A stretch of 64,000 nt of DNA from Blastomonas aquatica. GTDB taxonomy: Bacteria > Pseudomonadota > Alphaproteobacteria > Sphingomonadales > Sphingomonadaceae. Within the stretch, counting starts at the first letter, position 1. Every line of letters begins with the position of its first letter. Of this stretch, positions 44,871-52,034 are shown one piece after another. The position numbers and the translations under genes were made by a program. Location of the stretch: NCBI RefSeq assembly GCF_014639875.1, contig NZ_BMGD01000001.1, forward strand, positions 124,001-188,000, given 5' to 3'. The notes below the pieces were generated by a model. That model ran no database searches. It was not told the origin of the DNA and was given only the letters and a program-made list of their open reading frames with translations.

Positions 44871-45860
44871 TCAATCTGCCAGCCAGGGGAAGACCGGCAA
44901 TCCCTTCGACCGAAGCCATTCGGGATTGTACAACGTCGACAGATACCGGAAGCCAGTGTCGCAAAGGATCGTCACGACCCGCGAACCTGGGCCCAATGTC
45001 CGTCCCAACTCGACCGCGCCTGCGACATTGATCCCCGAGGACAGACCCAGGCACAGCCCCTCTTCCTTGAGCAGACGCTGCACCCAGTACATCCCAACCT
45101 CGTCGGAAATGCGGAACTGGGTGTCGATCGGCGCATCTTCCAGGTTGCCGGTGATCCGTCCCTGCCCGATGCCTTCTGCGACCGAAGAGCCTTCGGCCTT
45201 CAACTCGCCAGTCGCATAATAATTGAACAAGGCTGCGCCATGCGGATCGGTCAGCGCGATGGTCACGTTCTCGTCATGCGCCTTGAGGCCCATGCCCACC
45301 CCCGCGATCGTACCGCCAGTGCCCGCTGCACAGGTAAAGCCATCGATGCGGCCTTCCATCTGCACCCAGATTTCTTCTGCCGTGCCTTCGATATGCGCGC
45401 GGCGGTTGGCGATATTGTCAAACTGCTGCGCCCAGACCGCGCCAGGGGTTTCTTCTGCCAACCGGCGCGAGGTGTGGACGAAATGGCCGGGGTTCGAATA
45501 GGGCGCTGCCGGAACCAGCACCAGCTCGGCCCCCAGCGCGCGCAGCGTGTCCATCTTTTCCTTGGACTGGGTCTCGGGCATGACGATGATCGTCTTGTAG
45601 CCCTTCGCGTTGGCGACAAGCGCCATACCGATGCCGGTGTTGCCCGCCGTGCCTTCGACGATCGTCCCGCCGGGCAGCAAAGTGCCGCGTTCCTCGGCAT
45701 CACGCACGATGTACAGCGCAGCGCGGTCCTTCACCGACGCGCCGGGGTTGGCATATTCGCATTTGCCGAAGATGTCGCAGCCGGCAGCCTCGCTGGGGCC
45801 GGCAAGACGGACGAGCGGGGTGTTGCCGATCAAGTCGAGTGTGCTGGGTGTCGTTGTCAT
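44871..45860 (-). CDS. cysK: Cysteine synthase A (O-acetylserine sulfhydrylase)
   Basis: This PLP enzyme makes cysteine from O-acetylserine and sulfide. The 329-residue product carries the PLP lysine K44 in NPGASVKDRAA, the substrate loop (EGTAGNTGIG in place of the more common EPTSGNTGIG), the phosphate-binding GTGGTIAGVG and the C-terminal GLSSGINVAGA. The variant loop is seen in a large alphaproteobacterial branch annotated as cysteine synthase A; related cystathionine beta-synthase-like activity cannot be excluded. Confidence 0.9.
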   Translation of the reverse strand: MTTTPSTLDLIGNTPLVRLAGPSEAAGCDIFGKCEYANPGASVKDRAALYIVRDAEERGTLLPGGTIVEGTAGNTGIGMALVANAKGYKTIIVMPETQSKEKMDTLRALGAELVLVPAAPYSNPGHFVHTSRRLAEETPGAVWAQQFDNIANRRAHIEGTAEEIWVQMEGRIDGFTCAAGTGGTIAGVGMGLKAHDENVTIALTDPHGAALFNYYATGELKAEGSSVAEGIGQGRITGNLEDAPIDTQFRISDEVGMYWVQRLLKEEGLCLGLSSGINVAGAVELGRTLGPGSRVVTILCDTGFRYLSTLYNPEWLRSKGLPVFPWLAD

Positions 45861-45923
45861 GCTGGCTAGATAAGCGCGTGCTCGCGACGCGGCAAGCCAG
45901 TTGCTATTGGCCGGTCCCTAGCA

Positions 45924-45956
45924 AAGGTTTGACGGGAATTATCCCCGCCAAACCTT
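45924..45956 (-). terminator. Stable hairpin after the M3 oligopeptidase gene
   Basis: AAGGTTTG (45924-45931) pairs with CAAACCTT (45949-45956), extended inward by a wobble pair and CGGG/CCCG to about 13 bp around a 7-nt loop. It lies 18 bp past the oligopeptidase stop. No T-run follows on the leftward strand, so it may be an mRNA 3'-end stabiliser or a weak terminator. Confidence 0.4.
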
Positions 45957-45973
45957 GTGCTGGTGCAATTCGG

Positions 45974-48154
45974 TCAATCGCGATCCGCGGCGACTGGTGC
46001 TGCGGTTGCAGCCGCTGCCGTAGTGGTCGGGAAGCCGCGACGCTTGAGCAGCGCGTTGACATCGGGATCACGACCACGGAACGCGCGGTACGCCTCGACC
46101 CGTTCGGTCTCGTTGCCGGTCGAAAGCAACGTCTTGCGGAACTTGTCGGCAATCTCGCGATTCCAGACATCACCCGATTCCTCGAACGCGGCCCAGGTGT
46201 CGGCGTCCATCGTCTCCGACCACAGATAGCTGTAATAGCCCGCCGAATAGCTGTCCGACGAGAACAGATGGCCGAACTGCGGCAGGCGGTGACGCATGAC
46301 CAGTTCCGAGGGCATGCCGATCTCGGCCAATGTCGCCTTTTCGAACGCGCGCGGATCGGTGACCGGATCGGTGCGGTTGTGCAGCTTCATGTCGACGATC
46401 GCCGAAGACAGATATTCGACCGTAGAGAAGCCCTGGTTGAAGGTCTCGCTGGCATTGATCTTCTTGACCAGCTCTGCCGGAATTGGCTCGCCCGTCTTGT
46501 AATGCGTCGCGTAATTTTCGAGGATGTACGGCGTTAGCAGCCAGTTCTCGTTCACCTGGCTGGGGTACTCGACAAAGTCGCGCGGCGTGCCGCGCAGGCC
46601 GGGATACTCGATATCAGTCAGCAGCGAATGGAGCGCATGGCCGAATTCGTGGAACAAGGTCGATGCATCGTCCAGGCTGATCAGCGCAGGCTCGCCCGGC
46701 GCGGGCTTGACGAAGTTGTTGTTGTTCGACGCCAGCACGTTGCGATCCCCGCCCAGCCGCTGCTGCGCGCGATACGATGTCGCCCACGCGCCCGAACGCT
46801 TGCCGGTGCGGGCATAGGCATCCATGTAGAACAGCCCGACATTCTCGCCGGTCAGCTTGTTGGTGACCACATAAGTGGTGATATCGGGGTGGAAGACCGG
46901 AACCTCGCCGGTGTTTTCCTTGAACTCCAGATCATACAGCTTGCCTGCGGCATCGAACATGCCGTCGATCATCTTGGTCAGCTGGAAGTACGGCTTGATC
47001 TCGTTCTGATCGAGATCATACTTCGCCTTGCGGACCTTCTCGGAATAGAAGCGATAGTCCCAGGGCTCGATCTTGAGACCGGCACCCTCGCTATCGGCGA
47101 CCGCCTGCATGTCGGCGACCTCCTGGTTGACGCGAGCCACCGCAGCGGGCCAGACCTTCATCATCAGGTCCATCGCGGCTGCGGGGTCCTTGGCCATGGT
47201 GTCGTCCATCCGCAGATGCGCATGGGTCTTGAAACCCAGCAGTTCCGCGCGCTGCTGGCGCAGCTTGAGGATCTGCGCGATCGTGGCGTTGGTGTCGTTG
47301 GCATCGTTGTTGTCGCCGCGCATCACGTACGAGCGGTACACCTTCTCACGCAGTGCGCGATCGGTGGCGTTCTCGAGCACCGGCTGCATCACCGAGCGGG
47401 TGTTGACCAGCACCCAGCCATCGACCTTGCGCTCTTCTGCCGCGGACTTGAGCGAGGCGACGAAGCTGTCGGGAAGTCCGGCAAGCTCTGCCTGGTCGGT
47501 CACGACGAGGTACTTCTCCTCATCCGCCTGAAGCTTTTCGTTGAAGGTCGAATACAGCCCGGCAAGCTCGCCGTTGATCGTAATCAGCTGAGCCTTGGCG
47601 GCGTCGTCGAGCAGAGCGCCGCCGCGCACCAGCCCGTCATAGTCGCGCTCGACCAGCCGCATCTGCTGGGCGTTGAGGCCCAGCGTCTCGCGCCGGTCAT
47701 AGACTGACTTGATCCGCTTGAGGATGCGCGGGTCCAGCGTCAGCTCGTTATAAAACTTGCTGATTTTTGGCGCCCATTCGGCCTGCATTGCACGAACCTG
47801 CTTGTCGGCAAGGTTGCTGGTATAGACACCCCACATCGAGAACACGCGGTTCATCCGGTCACCCGACATTTCGAGCGCGAGGTTGGTGTTCTGGAAGGTA
47901 GGCTCGCTGGTGTCGGTCGCGATCACTTCGTACTGCGCCTTCAACTCGTCCATCGCGGCCTGGATCGCCATCGGGAACGCGGCGGTCGAAACCTGGTCCC
48001 ACGGCGGCACGCCTTCATAGGGGCCAGTCCAGTCCTGATAGATCAGCTTGGCCTGCGCGTCGGTTGCGACCGCTGCGGGCTGCTGCGCCAGTGCGGGCAC
48101 CGCTCCGCCGATTGCAAATGCTGATGCTGCCATCAGCAGAATTGTCTTACCCAT
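45974..48154 (-). CDS. dcp: M3 family peptidyl-dipeptidase (Dcp-like), exported
   Basis: The 726-residue zinc metallopeptidase cleaves dipeptides or short peptides from oligopeptides. The zinc site is H502-E-F-G-H506 (STLFHEFGHALHS), with the third ligand probably E529 (RDFVEYPSQ). A signal peptide (LLMAASAFAIGGAVPALAQ) predicts periplasmic export, while E. coli Dcp lacks a typical one. The C-terminus after ALLKRRGFP is an Ala/Thr-rich tail. The late catalytic segment SDSYSAGYYSYLWSE matches the family. It may be the first gene of a leftward unit with cysK, but a 113-bp gap with a hairpin lies between. Confidence 0.93.
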   Translation of the reverse strand: MGKTILLMAASAFAIGGAVPALAQQPAAVATDAQAKLIYQDWTGPYEGVPPWDQVSTAAFPMAIQAAMDELKAQYEVIATDTSEPTFQNTNLALEMSGDRMNRVFSMWGVYTSNLADKQVRAMQAEWAPKISKFYNELTLDPRILKRIKSVYDRRETLGLNAQQMRLVERDYDGLVRGGALLDDAAKAQLITINGELAGLYSTFNEKLQADEEKYLVVTDQAELAGLPDSFVASLKSAAEERKVDGWVLVNTRSVMQPVLENATDRALREKVYRSYVMRGDNNDANDTNATIAQILKLRQQRAELLGFKTHAHLRMDDTMAKDPAAAMDLMMKVWPAAVARVNQEVADMQAVADSEGAGLKIEPWDYRFYSEKVRKAKYDLDQNEIKPYFQLTKMIDGMFDAAGKLYDLEFKENTGEVPVFHPDITTYVVTNKLTGENVGLFYMDAYARTGKRSGAWATSYRAQQRLGGDRNVLASNNNNFVKPAPGEPALISLDDASTLFHEFGHALHSLLTDIEYPGLRGTPRDFVEYPSQVNENWLLTPYILENYATHYKTGEPIPAELVKKINASETFNQGFSTVEYLSSAIVDMKLHNRTDPVTDPRAFEKATLAEIGMPSELVMRHRLPQFGHLFSSDSYSAGYYSYLWSETMDADTWAAFEESGDVWNREIADKFRKTLLSTGNETERVEAYRAFRGRDPDVNALLKRRGFPTTTAAAATAAPVAADRD

Positions 48155-48311
48155 GATGTTCCTTTTGTTCCGAACCCCGCGCTCGATCCCTCATGTGGGC
48201 AGCCGGGCGAAGGTCGCAAGGGGACATGACGTTTGAGCGACGACCCTTGCTGATGCGCTCTGGTCGCACGTTCGCGATCGGAACTCCAGCCTCAGCTGCG
48301 GCGCGGATGCG

Positions 48312-49160
48312 CTAAACGGGCCGTTCCGCGAGCAGGCTGCGCACCAGCGGCTGCATCTTTTCGTCATAGCGGGCGAGCATCACGTGCTCATCGGCGGTTT
48401 CATAATGGGTGATCAACTCGCGCCCGTTCCACCAGTGCAGCGCAAAGGCGGGCGGGTCGGCGATGATCATGTTGCGGCCATCGGGGGTGTCGGGGTCGAT
48501 CGGCGCCAGCTCGAGCGCCACCTGCGGCGCGCTCGACGGGCAAATCGCGACCGGAAAACCGCACCAGCTGCTGACGATCGCACGGTGGATATGCCCGCAT
48601 ACCAGTCCGATGATGTTGGGGTGTCCGGTAAAACAGTCGCGCAGCCGCTCGACCCAGGGCTCTTCGGGATGCGTGTTCATCCACTCGATCCCCACCTCGA
48701 TCGGCGGATGATGCTGGACGATCAGCGTCGGGCGATCGGTCTGCTCGGCCAACCGGTCGCGCAGCCAACTGGCACGCACCTCGCAGAAGGCGCCGCCATG
48801 GCGGCCTTCCTCGAGCGTATCGAGCACCAGCAACCGTAGCGGCCCTGCTTCGACCTCATATTGCACAAATCCGTCGACGGTCGGGACATCAGGGAATTGT
48901 GCCAGAAAGGTATCGCGTTGGTCATGGTTACCCACGCACATGTGCACCGGGAACGGACAGACCGAGAGCGCGTTCCTGAGCCTGCGATAGCTGTCTTCAT
49001 CACCCCGATCGATCAGATCGCCGGTGGCCAGCAGCATGTCGGGCTGCGGGTCGAGATTGCACAGCATGCCGATGACCTGATCCAGCCGTTTTCGGTTGAA
49101 CTCGGCCGGATTGTCCGGATCGAACCCCAGATGAATATCGGTGATCTGGGCAATCAGCAT
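48312..49160 (-). CDS. CpdA/GpdQ-like metallophosphoesterase
   Basis: The 282-residue class III phosphodiesterase has all dimetal motifs: D8 and H10 (ITDIHLG), D48 (ATGDLIDRG), N78-H79 (VGNHDQR), HHPP near residue 150 and GHIHR near 190. The family includes 3',5'-cAMP phosphodiesterase CpdA and glycerophosphodiesterase GpdQ; the WMNTHPEEPW insert and substrate loop do not decide between them. I chose ATG 49160 (MLIAQITDIHLG). It lies 44 bp after the decaheme gene and is the last gene of an operon whose first gene has two cyclic-nucleotide-binding domains, which favours a cyclic nucleotide substrate (inference). Confidence 0.85.
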   Translation of the reverse strand: MLIAQITDIHLGFDPDNPAEFNRKRLDQVIGMLCNLDPQPDMLLATGDLIDRGDEDSYRRLRNALSVCPFPVHMCVGNHDQRDTFLAQFPDVPTVDGFVQYEVEAGPLRLLVLDTLEEGRHGGAFCEVRASWLRDRLAEQTDRPTLIVQHHPPIEVGIEWMNTHPEEPWVERLRDCFTGHPNIIGLVCGHIHRAIVSSWCGFPVAICPSSAPQVALELAPIDPDTPDGRNMIIADPPAFALHWWNGRELITHYETADEHVMLARYDEKMQPLVRSLLAERPV

Positions 49161-49204
49161 TCGGGCTGCAGGTCCTCGGTTGTGGGTCAGGTCGGCTCCC
49201 GTGG

Positions 49205-51076
49205 CTATCGTCGCAAACGGGCCGCTGCCCCCGCTGGATGCGCCATTGCCGCCGTGATCTCGGGCCGCTTTTTCTTCTTGTCTTGCTCGCGAAGCAGCCA
49301 TGGGGCCCCCTTGTCGGCGTGGTAATCGTGGCACATTGCACAGGTGGATTCGACCGGTTTCTTGACCTTGATCAGCGACTCGCCGGTTTCACCCACATGG
49401 CAGGTTCGGCAATCCTTGATCCCCGGCAGCAGCAAGTCGCTGGCCTGGCTGGATTTTTCGGCAAGGTGGCAGCTGGTGCACTCTTCCTTGTCGTGCGCAT
49501 CGTGCGTGAACCAGCCCTTTTGCAGATAACGGCTGGTCTGGGCGACCGGGGCGATCTTGTAGTCCATTCCGCCCGATGACGACGGCGGCACCACGACATG
49601 GCAATCATAACAGGCACCGCCGCGGCTGAAGACCTGGCGGATCGCCTGGTCGGCCCGTCCGCCGCGGAAGTTTACCGCACGGGCGTAATCGGCAGCGGTC
49701 CGCCTCGAATTGACCACACCGGGGCGCTGGCGCGCAAGGCTGCCCAGGTTGATCGGCCGGGTCGGCGCGGTCGAGCGATAGAACGCGCGCAAATCGGCCT
49801 TCACCTGCTCGGGCTCGCCATGACGCAGCGTGCGGAAGGTATCGCCGATCTTGTCGAAGGCCAGGCTGTGGCACATCGCACAACTCTTCTCCATGTCCAC
49901 CGCGACAAAGCCGACATTGTTCTTGTCGGCCTCGTGGCAATCGGCGCATTCGAGCGCATCGCCAAAACCATGCTTGCCCGCCAGCCGCCGACCCATCTGG
50001 GCGACGCCGCCGGTCTTGTTGAGGTGCAGGTCGTGCGGGAATTTGAGGCCGTTGTTTTCCTTCGGCTTCTTGTCGAGCGAGATGCGCTTGCGCGGTGCCT
50101 TGGTGTCGTCACCGGCCAACGGGCGCACCAGCACGGCCGGCTGGAACTGCGGATGCGCATTGCCGAAGTCGGCCGCGTTATCGAGCTTGGTGTTGGTCAA
50201 GCGCGTGTCCATCCCGTCGTGGCATTCAGCACAGAATCGCTGCTGTGTAGGCTGCATAGCACCCGCACCCTCATGCTCGGTGTGACATTCGACACAGCGT
50301 CCTGCTGGTTTGTTGAAACTGGCGGCAACGAATCGGGTGAAAGCAGCAAATCCGGTGGGGTCGCCGCGCGCCGTCAGCTGCCGGGTCATCGGCGCGTGGG
50401 GGCTGGCGTCCTTTTCGTGGCAGGTCATGCAGGCATTGTCGCGGACCGAAACGAACGCATCGACATGACAGGCCTGGCAATCGTTCTTGAGCGTCTTGTG
50501 CGCCTGGCTCAGCTTGCCTGACGACCACACGGTATCGGCATGGAAACCGGCAGGACGCGAAACTTTTTCCTTGTAGGCCAGATCCTTGTAGCTCGACCAG
50601 GTGTAGATCGGCCAGGCCAGGCACGCGATCAGCACCAGCAAGGCAAAGCTCCAGGCGCTCATCCGCTTGCCGGGGAGCAAGCCCTTGAGCGAATAGATCG
50701 CGCCCTCTTCCTTGTCCTCGGCGCTGTCCGACACCGCCTCGACCCGGCGCACCGTGAGCGTGACGGCTTCGCCCTCCACCCCCAACACGATGATATGCCC
50801 GCCAAAACGCAATTCGCCGCCACGCACCAGATCGATCGTTGCCGATTCGACACTGCGACCATCGACATCGAAGGGCTGCTGCGATTGCGCGGTGATGACC
50901 AGGTCGTTGCCACGGCGTTCGATTCGCGCGTGCACCGGGTTCACCGCCAGATCGGGCAGATGGACGCCATTGGCGGCGTTGCGACCGATGAAGATCTCGT
51001 CGCCCGCCACTTCGGTCTGGCGGACAATCTCGCTGCCGTCTGCCTTCAAGGCAACCTGGCGGACGATAAACATCAT
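49205..51076 (-). CDS. FHA-like domain, membrane-anchored decaheme cytochrome c
   Basis: The 623-residue protein has an N-terminal cytoplasmic FHA-like domain (residues 27-100: GR at 31-32, NPVH at 46-49, where N46 replaces the usual phosphothreonine-binding Ser). One membrane helix follows (AWSFALLVLIACLAWPIYTW, 141-160), then a large periplasmic domain with ten CxxCH heme motifs starting at C200, C216, C261, C282, C377, C399, C489, C533, C556 and C579. The spacing resembles cytochrome c3/class III-type multiheme proteins. There is no cleavable signal; the helix acts as anchor. The Lys/Arg-rich C-terminus is short. It is co-directional with a cytochrome b-like protein 43 bp upstream. Confidence 0.9.
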   Translation of the reverse strand: MMFIVRQVALKADGSEIVRQTEVAGDEIFIGRNAANGVHLPDLAVNPVHARIERRGNDLVITAQSQQPFDVDGRSVESATIDLVRGGELRFGGHIIVLGVEGEAVTLTVRRVEAVSDSAEDKEEGAIYSLKGLLPGKRMSAWSFALLVLIACLAWPIYTWSSYKDLAYKEKVSRPAGFHADTVWSSGKLSQAHKTLKNDCQACHVDAFVSVRDNACMTCHEKDASPHAPMTRQLTARGDPTGFAAFTRFVAASFNKPAGRCVECHTEHEGAGAMQPTQQRFCAECHDGMDTRLTNTKLDNAADFGNAHPQFQPAVLVRPLAGDDTKAPRKRISLDKKPKENNGLKFPHDLHLNKTGGVAQMGRRLAGKHGFGDALECADCHEADKNNVGFVAVDMEKSCAMCHSLAFDKIGDTFRTLRHGEPEQVKADLRAFYRSTAPTRPINLGSLARQRPGVVNSRRTAADYARAVNFRGGRADQAIRQVFSRGGACYDCHVVVPPSSSGGMDYKIAPVAQTSRYLQKGWFTHDAHDKEECTSCHLAEKSSQASDLLLPGIKDCRTCHVGETGESLIKVKKPVESTCAMCHDYHADKGAPWLLREQDKKKKRPEITAAMAHPAGAAARLRR

Positions 51077-51119
51077 TCAACTGCCCCCAAACCCGATAAC
51101 TTTGCCCCCGGTGTGCCCG

Positions 51120-52031
51120 TCACCAGTAGAAAAACACGCTGAAGATGTGTGCCGAGAGCGCTGCGAGCAGCGCGAAGGTCATCGGCACGTGCACGAACAG
51201 CCACACCTGAAGCATCGACTTGATCTGCAGATGCTTGCGCAACCGCGCCAGCGTCGATTCCTTGCGCTGCAAAAGCCCGTCGACCTTGTCGAGCGGGTCA
51301 TCGCCCATGCGCGGCTGATAGGCGCGCAGCCGCCGCAGTTCTGCTATCGCCGCGCGGGTCTCGCAGCCGCGATAGCTGTTGCCGATCCGCTGAAGGAAGT
51401 TGCCGTCGAACGGATCCTGCTCGAGCGAGGCCTGCACGAGAGCGGCCTGCGCGGGATCGAGCGGCTGCGCGGCATCGTGCAGCTGCCGGTCGAGCGAGCG
51501 GAGCTGCTCGATCATCATCTTTTCGGTGACCGCACCATCGCTGTCCGCGCGGTTGTTCGACAGGTTGTCGGGCAAGGTCGCGTAGAAATAGATGCCGACG
51601 ATGCCGGAAATGATCACAATCATCATCAACGCCCAGGCAAGCGTGTGCACGTTCCAGCCAAGCTGGAAGCCCGTGTGCAATGTGCCAATAACGATCAGGC
51701 TGAGCCCCAGATAGACATGCGCGCTGGTCCACGCCTTGAGCGACCAGCCCCCTGGCGTGATCGCGCGCTTGCGTAGGCCCAGGCAGGTCAACCACAGGAT
51801 CTGCAGCGCACCGATCGTGCCGAGCGTATAGCCGTACCACGATCCGCCGTTGTGCCGCGGCTGCACATCAACGAGGAAATAGCTGACCAGACAGACGATC
51901 GACAGCACCGTGGCGATCTTCATCCAGCGGAAGTTGCGATGCCGCAGAAAGCCGTCGTGCATCGAATTGCGCTGGCGGCCTATGGTCTTCTTGCGGACGG
52001 CAGGCGCGACGGGAGGGGCTTGGCTGGCCAT
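51120..52031 (-). CDS. Cytochrome b-like membrane protein
   Basis: The 303-residue protein has about five membrane segments: 38-56, 66-86, 104-121, 130-150 and 273-300. Histidines in or near them (H105, H119, H129, H281, H295) could ligate two b-hemes. A charged, probably helical domain of about 110 residues lies between helices four and five (IEQLRSLDRQLHDAAQPLD to KHLQIKSML). It starts 4 bp after the fusion-protein stop and precedes the decaheme gene. The most likely role is to pass electrons between the iron-sulfur module, the quinone pool and the periplasmic hemes (inference). I know no characterised close family. Confidence 0.75.
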   Translation of the reverse strand: MASQAPPVAPAVRKKTIGRQRNSMHDGFLRHRNFRWMKIATVLSIVCLVSYFLVDVQPRHNGGSWYGYTLGTIGALQILWLTCLGLRKRAITPGGWSLKAWTSAHVYLGLSLIVIGTLHTGFQLGWNVHTLAWALMMIVIISGIVGIYFYATLPDNLSNNRADSDGAVTEKMMIEQLRSLDRQLHDAAQPLDPAQAALVQASLEQDPFDGNFLQRIGNSYRGCETRAAIAELRRLRAYQPRMGDDPLDKVDGLLQRKESTLARLRKHLQIKSMLQVWLFVHVPMTFALLAALSAHIFSVFFYW

Positions 52032-52034
52032 GGC

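Noticed and set aside
44871-45860. Cystathionine beta-synthase as identity of the cysteine synthase gene
   Set aside because: There is no C-terminal CBS-domain pair and the length fits CysK, although the variant EGTAGNTG loop leaves some doubt.
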